A DNA stretch of 64,000 nucleotides from Gymnopilus junonius (Eukaryota; Basidiomycota; Agaricomycetes; Agaricales; Galerinaceae), in NCBI GenBank assembly GCA_015501075.1, contig JADNYJ010000194.1, forward strand, positions 1-64,000, given 5' to 3'. A program made the position numbers and the translations under genes. Within the stretch, counting starts at the first letter, position 1. Each line of letters starts with the position of its first letter. The notes beneath the pieces are model-generated. The model made no database searches and was not told where the DNA came from. It worked only from the letters and a program-made list of their open reading frames with translations. Below are positions 46,432-58,442 of the stretch, one piece after another.

Positions 46432-48230
46432 TTTGTGAGGGAGGAAGGATGTCGACGTGGTGAACAGACTCGCGTTGGGGTTGTTGTCCTCGAAATAAAG
46501 CTGGGGCCATGTTGTTCGTGGGAATTTGTATCCGCCTTTGGATTTTTGACGTCAACGGGTTGGCCCGCCGCTGTTCCCCGATCTTGCTCTTTCTCTCTTT
46601 CTCCCGAGTCTGTGTATTTTTGCCTCTATCGCAGCGTGTCTCTGGGCATTTCGTTATTATAAAGCGCTTGTCTCTCGGTCCTCTGGCTCACACTATCAGG
46701 TACTTCCTGTGATCGCGCCTTCTAATGTCCATCTTCGAATATTAGAATACTTTGCTTTCAAGCGCGTCCTTTCAATGGTCATGACCAATGACCACACTTG
46801 AACGGCTCTTATCAGTTAGGAACAAGCTTTCGTTTAGAATCGATGCGGAGGATAATCCAAGGCGATCTCGGACTCCTCTTGACTCAAGTCGGCGTTCCAA
46901 CTACCACTTACTGAAGCCTGGACCATGCTTCGTAGGGCCCGATCACGCTTGCTTGCTCATTATTCGGACCTGTGAATCTTTTATTACTCAAATACGGTCC
47001 TCTCTACACTTGACAACAAAGCAAAAAATGACAGCCCTAACGAAGTTCGTCAGCGACAGAAAATATGTGAAACTTGCAGATTACTGACGTTATCACCACT
47101 AGTACACTGGAATTGAGAAGAAAACGACAGGCTCGTCCTTGTTAATAATGATATAGATACCGGACCACTGCTGTTATCTTCTACAGCACCCGCCCAAGAT
47201 CGTCAACAGCATGCTTGCTAGATTTCTCGTCCATCTGAGCCAAGTCATTATCCGTACCGTCTCTCAGAATTACTATTCTCGATTGTAAGTAAACACTTTT
47301 TTTTTGAAACTAAATTGATCAAAGATACATTTTCGTCTAGGGCGAAACGGAGAATCAGGCCGGACAATACTGTGAGTCATTTAACAGTTTCCTTTCAAAT
47401 ACCGTGCGTAACGCTTCTCTCTGGAAGTGTGCGCCTTACCTCGAATCTACGAAATATGGTCCCGGTTCCATTGGCTGAGATGCGCGAGGGTGAAGCTGAT
47501 AACAGCTTGTAATGAGGCGAATCTTCTCATGCCATCGAACTCGACGTTGACAATGGCGGTCTGCTCTCTGTTCGGCGTTCTTTCTCGCACACCTTTATCC
47601 ATCTTCAGCGTCCAGTTCGAAATCTCTTTCAATGCAAGCACCGGTGATGTATTGCAGACCGCTTGCTTCCACGGCCTTTCCGCATGCCTCGGGCATCGAT
47701 TTGATGACCGTTATCAGTATCCGATTGTCTGCGGACGTGTTGAGGCTGTGATTTCTGATGGGCGCCTATAGCGGAAGTGACTTCCTCACTTCATGCTCTG
47801 GCTACAGTTTGGAGGAAAAGAAAACGACAATGAAGTGTACGTAGTCGTGATGCCAATTCGACGTCACAATCAAGAATTGTATGACTGGTGAGAAATCAAT
47901 GAACGGTGAGGATAGGCTGCGCACAGCAGCCACGCGTTCTTGTTCGCTACAGCCAATAATGTTCTGCAAGGCGCCAATTTTGTACATCCCCACGAGGCAG
48001 CCGCATGTCCTGCAAGCTGCCAGTCACAGCCTCAATCCACGTCAGTACTCCGTAGTACCTACCGTTCTTTCCTTTCTCTCATCCTCTCGCCATTCTTCAC
48101 TATCATCGTTGAATTTCTTTGCACTTACGAACCATGGGTGATTCTACTACCCACCATCCCAGTATGTGGCAGTTTTGCTTTCCGTTTATAACATTATTGA
48201 CTGATAATGATGACAGATATCACAATATGC
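46432..48230. other. no confident gene; possible old gene relic
   Basis: The first 300 bases should hold the PDH promoter. On the plus strand, fragments from ATG 47211 (MLARFLVHLSQVIIRTVSQN, then a GTAAGT donor) through frames at 47427-47771 and 47881-48141 look weakly coding but cannot be joined. No domain was recognised. Confidence 0.35.
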
Positions 48231-48776
48231 CAGTGTTGAACCTAAGCCTTAACCCTTATTAAGGTTTAAGGCTTAGTAACATGTTAAGCTTAAGGCTTAG
48301 AATCAATCCAAGATTATCTTAAGCCTTAATTAAGTCTTAAGAATGACTGATGAGTATCACATAACCCAACCATTATCAGAATGTTGATCAGTAAGTTGTC
48401 AGAACCACAGCACTGCCAGTGCAAAGGCTGCCGAACTTCTTGGTGCACTCCTTAGCTAGTATCCCAATGTCCTCAAAGATTTAGAGGAGGAAGTCAACAA
48501 TGAACAAGAAACTGAGACTGGATGACCAGGATTGGTGAAGTCCTTAGTCTTGTGAAGAGTGGAGGAAGAAGATGAGGGTGCAGATAAGCAGGCAGACAAA
48601 AATCTGACACCAGATGCTGGGGTTTCAGTGACAACTTTGAGGGCTAATGTAATTGTACAGTTCTCAGCCAAAGCCTTAATTAACCCTTAGAATCAACCCT
48701 TAATTAATGCTTGAATTTAAGTGTTAAGGCTTAAGAAAAAAATTTGCCCTTAATAAGCCCTTAGAATCCAACACTG
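48231..48776. repeat. CAGTGTTG-ended non-autonomous element
   Basis: The left end reads CAGTGTTGAACCTAAGCC and the right end, on the minus strand, CAGTGTTGGATTCTAAGGGC. Both ends continue into TTATTAAGG and many TTAAGCCTTAA-like palindromes. hAT elements often end CAGtG. It interrupts the copia protease at 48776. No 8-bp target duplication is visible, so age or rearrangement has removed it. Confidence 0.55.
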
Positions 48777-50359
48777 CAAGGCTACCCACGGAAACAAGGG
48801 TATAGCCAACTTCGGGAGAATACAGCACCTCGGTTAGGTGCAGCTTCGAGGTGTCAAGGCCATTAGGTATGTCAACAATGAGCTCGCCTTTGCCCATTGC
48901 ACTGAACTTCTGTTTGTTAGCAGCGCAGAACGGCTTGGGCGGGATATCCTCAAAATTAAGAAGATCATTGTGATATGGGGATATGTGCTTCATGCACCCT
49001 GAATCGTAAAGCTCAATCTGAGCAGTCGGTTCCTCCTTGACAAGATGCTCGCCCACGAAGGCTAATTCCTCACTGACTTATTCCTGTTCAGGAAATATTT
49101 CTCCATCTGGTAAGTCCGAATTCCAAGCCTTGTCATTGAAATCGTTGATGTCATCCCCTAGCTCCAAATACCTGTCCTCGTCCTCATCCTCAGGGTTATC
49201 CATGTACTCCAACCCTTCATCCTCACCATCAGATACTTAATTGCTCGTCATTTGAAGACCGGGCATCGAGTCTACATCATCAGACTCCGCGGTTGTGTCA
49301 GAGGGTGCCTGTTGGCTTGGCACGAAGTCTAAGCTCGATTTGGTGGTGTCTGAATCGATGCTTTCCATCTCCCATGCCCCTTCCTCCTCGGAATCCGAAT
49401 TGGTAACAGCAGCCACATTGGCAATGCCGGATGTACTAGGTGAGTTGTCCTTTTTGGGCTGTTTCATGGATTTGGCAGGCTTAGGACATTTATCTTTAAA
49501 GTGCCCAGCCTCGCTGCAATTCCAGCAAACCCCATGAGGCTTTCGAAAAGCCACCTTCCCTTTAGATTTAGAGGAACTACCGGCAGCTGACAAGGCCTCG
49601 TCCTTGGTGTCGTCCTTTGCTTTTCCAGCAGCATGATGAGAGCACTGGTTAACAGAGCGCTCATATTCCTCCGAAATGGCAGAAATGAGTGAGTCGGGAG
49701 GTATGGTTTTGTTGGTAGAATATAGGAGCACTGAAGCAAGAAGTCCGGATGCGAAGTTGGCAAGGAAATAGGGTAACAACAATATAATCATCAACGGTAA
49801 TCATCCTCGCTAATCGCCACTCCAACTGTTGCTAACTCTTCTCATTTAACGCATAGGGCATCTAAAAATTGTCGAACATTACCCTTCTCTGGGCACTTGG
49901 ATTCCAAAAAATGGGTACGTAGATCCATTTGCACATAAGCGCCCTTCTGAGTGTACTCGGTAATGATGGCATCCCATCTAGCTTGGACAGTAGCTTTGGA
50001 ATGGACACGCATCAATGTGAATCGGGGATTTTCTGGGTAAGTAATGACTTAGCAGACCGCTCGTCCTTTTCCCACTGAATTGCATCAGCAATTTCTTGGG
50101 CAGTAAAAGGTGTGGTGGTGGTTGTACCACCAGGACTGGTAACAGTTACAGGTACGGGTTTGACAGACATGCCATCGAAATGGCCCCAAAATCCCTTCGC
50201 CTCGACAGCATCCATGAAACGGACATGAAAAATGGCCCAGTTCAGGCCGCTCGGGTCAAGCTTCGGGATGGAAGAAGGTAAGGAGTCGGACAGAGAAGTA
50301 GTGGTAGCAGACATGGTAGACAGTAGATTCACGCAAGGTAAACAAGTTAAATTCATCAA
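48777..50359 (-). pseudogene. copia-type Gag and protease, truncated
   Basis: The minus strand has a Ty1/copia Gag. It starts MSATTTSLSDSLPSSIPKLD and contains NWAIFHVRFMDAVEAKGFWG, RWDAIITEYTQKGAYVQMDL, a CCHC knuckle CWNCSEAGHFKDKC (about 49500-49540) and an acidic linker. The protease region follows (LYDSGCMKHISP, with DSG). One base is lost near 50020, a TGA occurs at 49842-49844 (codon after LDALCVK) and further shifts occur near 49800. After VGYTLVSVGSLA the element is cut by the CAGTGTTG element at 48776. The rest of pol is missing from this window. Confidence 0.8.
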
Positions 50360-50833
50360 TTAAGCACAGGGCGTGGGGCCCATAACCTATAAGAAATACA
50401 ATGGCTAGAAACAAAGCTCAGTTGATTGGGAAATCGACTGAGTATGGATTAGTTACCTAGAAACAAAGCTAAGTAACTAGTAAGTAAATAGACTAGTAAA
50501 AAGTAATAGAACGTATTCACCTCAGTTGATTGGGAAATCGGCTGAGGTTGGAATAGCTCAGAATCTCGTCTTAAGTACTACTAAATATCAGGAATCTGTT
50601 AGAGACTACAAGTAACCTAGTGTACTTATGCGCCAGATTACAGGGAAACCACAGTATATACAATGCATAAGACAATAAGAAAGCTAAGAATAATTGTAGG
50701 GGAACTTAGAGGCTCCACTATGATATACAATGCCAAGTAGTTTACAAGAGACAGCATATGGAGGCGGGATTACATACCGATTAGGCAAGAGTCGAGGCGC
50801 GTGCAGGCGCTGCGATGACATGCTCAGATTTGT
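50360..50833 (-). repeat. leader/5' LTR region of the minus-strand copia
   Basis: Between gag and the oppositely oriented copia fragment lies non-coding DNA. It has a repeated CTAGAAACAAAGCT (50401 and 50458 regions) and CAGTTGATTGGGAAATCG (about 50420 and 50523). On the minus strand GGTTATGGGCCCCAC near 50375-50390 is placed where a copia primer-binding site would be. Exact LTR limits were not found. Confidence 0.35.
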
Positions 50834-51268
50834 TTGATAATTCTTACAATTACAATTGCAGGAGGTGCCATTGCATGGTCTTCAAAGAAACAGACCACAG
50901 TAGCTTTATCAACAGCTAAAGCAGAGTATATAGCAGCTACAGATGCTGCTAAACAGGTACTCTGGCTTCGATCTTTACTTCGGGAACTTGAAATCGACTT
51001 TCTGAGTACCTCAACATTATTTTCAGATAACCAGGCTGCTATCTCAATAGCTCACCACCCAGAATTTCATACGAGAACCAAGCACATTGACATATCATTT
51101 CATTTTCTCCAAGACCTTGTCAAACTCGGAACCCTCAACTTAATTTATGTCAATACTCAATTAAACCTCGCAGATATTTTTACGAAGGGATTACCTTGGG
51201 TCACTCATCAGGACCTTAGTTATAAAATTGGAGTCCTATCTGACCAAGGGGGAGTGTTGGGAAAATAA
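50834..51268 (+). pseudogene. copia pol C-terminus (RNase H), 5'-truncated
   Basis: The plus-strand frame reads IAGGAIAWSSKKQTTVALST, KAEYIAATDAAKQVLWLRSL, LFSDNQAAISIAHHPEFHTR, TKHIDISFHFLQDLV and LADIFTKGLP. This is the highly conserved end of copia RNase H. Everything upstream is missing because the minus-strand copia abuts it near 50830. The stop is followed by a polypurine tract and an LTR. Confidence 0.9.
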
Positions 51269-51471
51269 TGGCCAGATTAGGACACACAGTGCTACTTTAT
51301 TCCAAGTGCTAACATCACTTATTTCTTTCTAACAAATCTTTGACTCATATTCTTACTCATTGGTACTCTGTAGAATATATTAGAACTATCTACTAACATC
51401 TAGTTTACTATGTAGTTAGGTATATAAACCACCTTGTAAATGGGAGAATAATAATAATACTTAATCTTACA
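51255..51471 (+). repeat. copia 3' LTR
   Basis: It starts TGTTGGGAAAATAATGGCC right after the polypurine tract AAGGGGGAG (51246-51254) and ends CTTACA, giving TG...CA. A TATA-like GTATATAAACC is at about 51419-51429. It is about 217 bp, the usual size for copia LTRs. Confidence 0.75.
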
Positions 51472-51476
51472 ATGCT

Positions 51477-52703
51477 GTGCTCAATATTCTTTGTGGAACA
51501 ACTTCTCACCTTTCCAACCCTGCTATCTGTAATCAGCTTGAGGCTGGTCTCACTGAAAATCTCCACTCCTTCTGCTTCTGCAAGAAGCACAACACTATCA
51601 CTGACCTCAAGCTCTGGGTCATTGCCATTAAGAACACTGATGAAAAACTGAGGGATGATTGCAAACATAGCTGCAATGTTTACCTCAAGGAGGTCACTCA
51701 GAACAACAAGTGCACCACTCTTTCCTCTAACTCCTGCAATGCAAATGCCCCTGCTAAGAACTCTTCTATTGCTTCTACTGTCAAGAACTGTCCCTGCCTC
51801 ACTGATAAGGAGCATGAGCTTCTAAAAGAATACAACAGATGCTTCAAGTGTCATCATTTCAATCAGCTGCATGGTGCTAAGGATGATGTTTGTGATTTTC
51901 CTGACAGAAATGGCTACCAGAAGATTACTGCTCAGTGTGATGCTGCTGGAAACCCTCCCAGGACTGCTGGAGCCTCAGGCTCCTCTGCTAGAGCTGCTAC
52001 TGCTGGCTCCTCTGCTAAAGCCTCTGGCTCTTCCTCCAAGACAAAAGCTATTGCCACTGTGACCTCTGCTACTGAGGATGCTCCTTCTTCCTCTGAGGAC
52101 GAGGTATTCATTGCCACCATTATGCAATCTGCTGCACTTGGAGATGGTTCCTTCTCCAAGAGCAATGTGAGTCATCCTCATATATGCTCTAAGCACTTCA
52201 CTGCTAAATTTAAGGTGCTCATGCACCATTTAGATTTCGTGTTAACCATTGCTTGCTTGTTTGACAATGGGGCCCACATGGTTTTGATACACCCCGAGAC
52301 TGCCGATGAACTCCAACTTGAACAAATTGCTTTAAAGAAACCTGAAGAAGTTAGCATTGCCATCAATGACAGTAAAACCAAAAAGATTATGCTCTTGACC
52401 CATTATGTTAAATTGACCCTCACTTTGCTTGATAATGCATGGACTTCAAAAATTGTATATGCTGTAATTGCTCCCAGTCTTTGTATGCCTATTATCCTTG
52501 GACTTCCATTTTTGGAATGCAATAATATTGTTACAGACCATGCTGGTCGCTCTTGCATTGACAAGGTGTCTGGTTATAATCTCCTGCACCCTCAGCCTGT
52601 GTCTCCTCATCCTCCCCCCAGAATGAAAGCTACTGAGCAGATAAAGTTTACCAAAAATGCGAAAAAGTTGATGCATGATGAGCTTACCATGGTCTGCAGA
52701 CAA
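51477..52703 (+). pseudogene. chromovirus Ty3 Gag and protease, 5'-truncated
   Basis: The plus-strand frame has the end of a Gag (LKLWVIAIKNTDEKLRDDCK), a zinc-knuckle-like CFKCHHFNQLHGAKDDVCDF (about 51842-51900) and a Ser/Ala-rich linker. An aspartic protease with LFDNGAHMVLIHPETADEL (DNG in place of DTG/DSG) and ILGLPFLECNN follows. The 5' end is joined directly to the copia LTR at 51471, so the element's own 5' LTR and Gag start are lost. A TGA at 52704-52706 cuts it from the reverse transcriptase. Confidence 0.8.
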
Positions 52704-52706
52704 TGA

Positions 52707-54535
52707 ATTTTAGATAAGAAATTGACTTTTGAAAACATTAAAGATATTGATGTTGTGGTGTCCATCCGCGACACTATTGAACTGATTGCTACATGTGAGC
52801 ACTTGAGTAAATTAAGTGCTAAAGTAAAAAAAAAATTCAAACATGTTTTCGAACCCATTCCACATATTGATAGTCTGCCTAATGATTACCTTGCAAGAAT
52901 TAATCTTAAAGACACAGAGAAAGCTATCTCTAACTGCTCCTACCCTTGTCCCAGAAAGTACAAAGAGGCTTTCCAAACTTTGATTGGTCAACACTTGGAG
53001 GCTGGCTGTATTAGGGCATATTCTTCATCACACACTTCTCCTTGCTTTATTATCCCTAAGGCTGACCCAACTGCACTTCCTTGCTGGGTAAATGACTATA
53101 GACAATTAAATTCCAATACTGTTGTTAACAACCATCCCCTTCCTTGAGTTGATGATATATTAAACAACTGTACTAAAGGTGTCATCTGGTCTACAATTGA
53201 CATGACAAATTCCTTTTTTCAGATGCAAATGCACCCTGACAATGTGCATTTGACTGCTGTCAACATGCCTTTTGGTCTCTTTGAATGGCTCATTATGCCA
53301 ATGGGCTTACAGAATGCTCCCGCCATTCACCAAAGGTGTGTTTCTGCTGCTTTACATACTCACATTGGAGTACACTGCCATATTTACCTTGATGACATTG
53401 TGATTTGGTCCAATTCTGTGGAACAGCACAAAAAAGATGTTCACCTTGTGCTGGCTGCACTGCAATCTGCTCAGTTGTACATCAATGAAAAGAAATGTAA
53501 CTTCTTTCAAACAGGAATCAGATTCCTCAGTCACAAGGTTTCTACTCAAGGGATTGAAGCTGATGCCAAAAAAGCTGACACTATTTTTGCTTGGCCTTGC
53601 CCAACTTCATCCACTGAGGTCTGCTCTTTTATTGGACTTGTCTGCTACCTTGCTGCATTCCTACTGAGACTTGTGGAACACACCATTGTCCTTGGGACCT
53701 CATAACAAAGGAGGCTGATCAATGATTTCCAAAATGGACTACTGCTCATGAAGAGGCCTTTGAAGATATCAAAAAGCTTATTGTTTCCAGGGATTGCTTG
53801 ACAACTATTGACCATGCTATGATGCCAGAGAACAAGATCTATGTCACTACAGATGCAAGTGACAAAGGTACTGGCACTGTACTCATGTTTGGGCCCTCTT
53901 GGGAAACTGTGTGCCCAGTGGCTTTCAAATTGATGTCACTTAAAGGTGCGCAATTGAATTACCCCATTCATAAGAAGGAATTGCTCACAGTTATCAGGGC
54001 TTTAATAAAGTGGCATGTTGACCTCCTCAGCATGCCCTTTTTTGTGTACACAGACCACAAGACTCTGGAAAACTTCAGTGTTCAGAGGGATCTTTCATGG
54101 CATCAAGCTCAGTGGATGAAGTTGATGTCCCAGTATGATGCGAAGATTGTCTACATAAAAGGGGAAGATAACACAGTTGCTGATGCTCTTTTGTGTGTTA
54201 TGTCTTCCTCCTCTACTCTTGCACTCACTGAAGCTTCTGCTGCACACCCCTATAGTCATTGTCCTTCCAATGAGGATGATATGATTGCTTCTATCTCCTC
54301 TTCAAACTCTGCACCTGCCTGGGAGATCACCTGTTCCCTTTCAGATGTCAAATGTTCAAAAGATCCCCTGATAATCAATATTTGTGCTACATTCTCTATC
54401 TCTTCTGACAAGTCTTTACTCAACAAAATTTGTGCTGGTTATATGACTGACAAGTGGATCAACACCCTTACCAATGCTAAAGATGGCATGCCTGGCATCC
54501 AACATGTAAATGGTCTCTGGTACATTGGTCACTGA
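52707..54535 (+). pseudogene. chromovirus Ty3 reverse transcriptase and RNase H
   Basis: The RT follows in the same orientation: SHTSPCFIIPKADPT, WVNDYRQLNSNTV, IDMTNSFFQMQMHPDNVHLT, the catalytic YLDD in CHIYLDDIVIWSNSVEQH and FFQTGIRFLSHKVSTQGI. RNase H then has VTTDASDKGTGTVLMFGPSW, YPIHKKELLTVIRAL and YTDHKTLENF. In-frame TGAs at 53145, 53723 and 54533 and a frameshift near 53690 break it. CpG is almost absent across this stretch. Confidence 0.88.
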
Positions 54536-55876
54536 CTGGTTATTCCCCATACAGGTAATATTTGGGAAATGCTGTTTCATACTGCTCATGATGTGCTTGG
54601 CCATTTTGGGTTTGACAAAACCTATGCAGCACTATGGGATTCTTATTACTGGCCCAATATGCATCATGACCTGGAGTCTTCTTATGTTCCTGGATGTGTC
54701 AAGTGTCAATGGAACAAGTCATTGACCACCAAACCTTTTGGACCTTTGCATCCTCTGCCTATACCAGATGGCAGATGTGACTCTGTGGCAATTGATTTTG
54801 TTGGTCCCCTGCCTGAGGATGAAGGTTTTGACATGATTGTCACTTTTACTGATCATCTTGGCTCAGATGTTCATATTATTCCTTGTAGCACAAACCAGAC
54901 AGCTGAAGAATTCACTGTCATCTTTTTCAACAACTGGTACTGTGAGAATGGTTTGCCATTGGATATCATTTCTGACTGCAATAACCTTTTCATTTCTCAT
55001 TTCTGGAAAGCCTTGCATGTACTGACTGGTGTTAAAATGAAGATGTTGATGGCTTTTCATCTGCAATCTGATGGTTCTAGTGAATGAACCAACAAAACTG
55101 TCAATCAAATGCTCCACTACCATGTTGAAAGAAATCAGCTAGGCTGGGTCAAATCCCTCCCTGTCATCCATTTCAACATCATGAACACTGTTAACAAGTC
55201 AACCAGCTTTTCCCCCTTTCAGCTTCACATGGGCTGAAGCCCTTGAGTCTTACCTCCCATTCTTCCTAGGGAAGAGCTTATCATCATGCCCAAAGAAGAG
55301 AGAGCTTGGAAAGTGATCAAAGACCTTGAAGTTTTGTCAATGGAAGCACAGGATAGCCTCCTGAAGGCTAAGATTCCTCAATCATCTCAGGCTAATAAGT
55401 CCTGTTCACTCACCTTTCCTTTTCAAATAGGTGGATGTGTCAAGCTTTCCACCTTACACTGTCAAGAGAATTTCAAGAAAGCCAGCAACAAATGCATTGC
55501 CAAATTCATGCCCCATTTCAACAGCCTGTATACAATTGTTGGCATCAACGAAGACCACTCCACAGTCACACTTGATCTCCCCAACTCTCCCAACATCTTC
55601 CCAATGTTCCACACCTCTAATGTCATGCCTTATGTGGAGAATGACTCCAGCCTTTTCCCTGGTCACAAGTTTGAGTGTCCTAATCCAGTCATCATTGACA
55701 GCAAACAGGAATATTAGGTGCAGGATATTATTGATGAATGCAAATGTGGACATGGTTTTAGATACCTCATTTGTTACCAAGGCTATGGCCCCAAAGAAAA
55801 CTGCTGGCTTTCTGGAACAGAACTCAAAGATGCTGAAGCACTTGATATCTGGTTGGCCAAACCAATCACAAGATAG
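54536..55876 (+). pseudogene. chromovirus Ty3 integrase with chromodomain
   Basis: The integrase starts with the zinc region HDVLGHFGFDKTYAALWDSY...CVKCQWNK. The core has IDFVGPLPEDEGFDMIVTFT, ISDCNNLFISHFW and MAFHLQSDGSSE. A C-terminal chromodomain-like block (VQDIIDECKCGHGFRYLICY, WLSGTELKDAEALDIWL) ends at TAG 55874. TGA codons interrupt at 55085, 55235 and 55244, and a TAG follows QEY at 55717. Chromodomains of such elements bind modified histones and direct insertion into heterochromatin. Confidence 0.88.
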
Positions 55877-56018
55877 GACTTTTGTAGTACTATTTCTCTT
55901 TTGTCTTTGGCCAGCTGGTAGCTTTCCCACTGGGTTTTGATGCACCCATGCTGAGCATTGTATGTATTTTCATCTTTTTCTCTGGTTGCAATATTTTTTG
56001 GGTATTCTCTTGCTACTG

Positions 56019-56217
56019 GAGGGGGGAGGGTGTAATCATGGCCACATGATTACACATTGTTGCACCCTATTTACTGATCATGTCAACTACTAATGGCCCC
56101 TTAGGGGCTTCCCTGGCTTCCTTCCTTCTGACCACAACCTTCACATACTCTTTCACAAATTGTGCATTTACAAATGTATTTCAAAATATACTTGATTCAT
56201 ATTCATACCCATGAGTT
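56019..56217 (+). repeat. polypurine tract and 3' LTR of the chromovirus
   Basis: GGAGGGGGGAGGG ending at 56030 is a classic polypurine tract. The LTR starts at 56031 with TGTAATCATGGCCACATG and runs about 187 bp until a CAGTGTTG element. The LTR's first bases form a palindrome with TGATTACA. The partner 5' LTR is not in the window. Confidence 0.7.
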
Positions 56218-56318
56218 CAGTGTTGCCTAGCCTGTTTTCATAGGCTAGGCTTACATACTTAAGGTTTAAGGCTTAATGAAAATTTTGGGGGTTAATAAGG
56301 CCTTAGTTTACAACACTG
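56218..56318. repeat. 101-bp CAGTGTTG-ended MITE
   Basis: It begins CAGTGTTGCCTAGCC and ends CAACACTG. Inside is TTAAGGTTTAAGGCTTAA, shared with the element at 48231-48776. Flanking octamers CATGAGTT and TTTCTTTA do not match, so no duplication is seen. Confidence 0.55.
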
Positions 56319-56323
56319 TTTCT

Positions 56324-57112
56324 TTATGACTTAATTTGGCCAACACTATCGCTCTCCAGCCAGACCATGATATGGAGCCAACCATGGCAAGAAAATGCAT
56401 CCATTTTTCCCTTGTCACAGTGTTTGACCCCCTCTATCTTTTTTACTTTCTGCTGATGTGTCTTATTTTGGGTGCAATGATTGCATGTATCATGACACTG
56501 ATGATCTCCAGTGATGGTAAACACTATGATAGCTAGATTTAATCTTAGCAATGAACAGGGAATAAAGTTGAGATCAATTACTTACATGAAACAGTAATTC
56601 ATGTGCTCCCAAATAGCTTTAGAAAGTGCATCAGCCCAATCCCATGTGTCCTTTCCTTCCAATTCTGAGATATCCACAAATGTGGCAAACAACTTTACAT
56701 CCTTCTCCATGAGAATGGTGTCAAGGAAGTCCTGGAGGGATATGTTGCCTAGTTCCTTGTTCAAGTGCTCATCTTCTACTTCTTCCAAATCAGCCAGATT
56801 TTCCTTTCCTGCATCCTTGCCCTGCTGCTTCTTCTGCTTCTCTGAACATGCTCAACAAGTTGCTGCAAAACCATCCCTGTGCCATTTGAAGTTCTCACCA
56901 TTGAGGGCTTTGTGGGCATGGCAGCGCGTGCATTTCCTTATCAGAATATTGACATGAGAGGTGCTCATCCAAAATTAATGTGTCAGGGAGTTTGATAGGC
57001 AGGGTCACTGTTAAGTTCTTGATGAAGGGAAGGGTGGAGTGGGCAGAGGAGATCCACGTCAGAGCTACATCAGAGTACATCAGTGTCGGAGTTGGTCTTA
57101 GTGTAACATATG
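56324..57112 (-). pseudogene. N-terminal piece of a probable MULE-type transposase
   Basis: On the minus strand a zinc-ribbon-like RKCTRCHAHK...C.ACSEKQ block is followed by LGNISLQDFLDTILMEKDV and DTWDWADALSKAIWEH. After an intron come CNHCTQNKTHQQK and DKGKMDAFSCHGWLHIMV. The last part resembles the FLYWCH-like N-terminal finger of fungal MULE transposases. The catalytic domain is absent; the piece stops at 56324 beside a MITE and is cut on its other side by the Tc1 element. A TGA lies between the two cysteine pairs. The family call is from remembered patterns. Confidence 0.45.
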
Positions 57113-57114
57113 TA

Positions 57115-58442
57115 CTTGCATTTGTCAAAAGTGATCACGATTATGTAAGTGACACGTCCATGTGACAACGATGCATCATGTTTAGTTCGGTACTCTTCCA
57201 TGACCATACATCCATTCGCATCTTCTATGCGCGATGCTATGACTACTCGACGTCAACTCTCATCTGTCAAGAAGAACAGGCTTATCGGTGCTGTTCTCGG
57301 CAGTCAAAGTGTCGCACGAGCTGCTCGATTATTTGACATCAAAGACAGCACTGCTTGCAGCATCATGAAAAAATACTATGAGACAGGCAATGCAGAGAAC
57401 TGGCCGCGTTCTGGGTGTCCACTGAAGCTCACTGAGTATGACAAATGACACATAATTCGAATGGCCAAAAAGGAGCGATGGACACCATTTGCGGAGATTG
57501 GGAACCAACTTGGACTTCGGGTGGGGGAGACCACAATTTGTCGCATTCTCAACAAGGTGGGCTTTCATTGGCAGGTAGCTCGAAGGGTGCCCTTTCTCTC
57601 TAAGCTTCATATGCACACGCACATGGCCTGGGCTCGGATGTATCGCAAGTGGACATGTCGGAATTGGTCGAAGGTTATTTGGTCTGATGAGGCCTATATT
57701 TATGTTGGGGATAATTGAGGACGCGTCTTCGTTACACGTCGCATGGGAGAGGAATATGGCGATGAATGTCTTGTTCCAGTCTTCAAGCAATCGTCTGTGA
57801 AGGTGATGGTCTGGGGCTGCATCATGGAAGGTTGGAAGGGTCCATTGGTTGTGCTGGAGTACCCCGGAGGTAAGGGTGGAGGCATGAACATGAAAAGGTA
57901 CTGCCAGCAGGTGCTGGATGGGGCTCTCAAAGCCTTTTATGCAGAGATGAAGAGAAGAAGGAAAGGTACCATTTGATTCCAGCAAGATAACGCGCCATCC
58001 CACACTGCGAAAGCCTCAAAAAAATGGCTATCCCATCATAAGATCCCATTACTGTACCACCCGCCAAATTCTCCCGATCTTTTGCCTATTGAACCTGTCT
58101 GGCATGAGCTCAAAAAATTAGTATGAGCAAGGCCACATCCTCCTACATCTGTGGATGAGCTCAAAGCTGTTGTTCGTCAGGCATGGGATGAACTAGACAT
58201 TGCTGACATTGACAAGCATATTTTACACATGACTGACTGTGTCGAAGCTATTTTGAGGACCAATGGAGGTCATACATGGTTCTAATTCTTTAGATGTATA
58301 GATATAACTCTTCTATGGATGTATGCCTTGTTTGAAGGCAGTAGAGTTCCTTTTCATTTCATAATTGACGAAGTTGTGTTGCCTCCCTGTTGTAAAATGG
58401 GAACTGAATTATGTAATCACAATCACTTTTGACAAATGCGAG
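57115..58442 (+). mobile_element. complete Tc1/mariner element, inactivated
   Basis: The 1,328-bp unit lies between TA dinucleotides (57113-57114, 58443-58444) with 34-bp terminal inverted repeats (CTTGCATTTGTCAAAAGTGA at left, CTCGCATTTGTCAAAAGTGA at right on the minus strand). The repeats match at 28 of 34 positions and all six mismatches are transitions. It holds a single transposase gene. Confidence 0.88.
57239..58285 (+). pseudogene. Tc1/mariner transposase with four TGA codons
   Basis: It has a helix-turn-helix N-terminus (MTTRRQLSSVKKNRLIGAVL, ARAARLFDIKDSTACSIMKK), then IGNQLGLRVGETTICRILNK. The DDE catalytic core is IWSDEAYIYVGD, FQQDNAPSHTA and PIEPVWHELKK, a DD34E-like spacing. 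TGA codons at 57446, 57716, 57974 and 58124 interrupt an otherwise continuous frame. At three of them arginine (CGA) fits the context. Confidence 0.9.

Noticed and set aside
47211..48141. Possible multi-exon plus-strand gene
   Set aside because: Individual pieces look mildly coding but cannot be joined in frame and match no family I recognise, so it is left as a possible relic.
48231..48776. 8-bp hAT target duplication around the CAGTGTTG element
   Set aside because: Flanking octamers CAATATGC and CAAGGCTA do not match.
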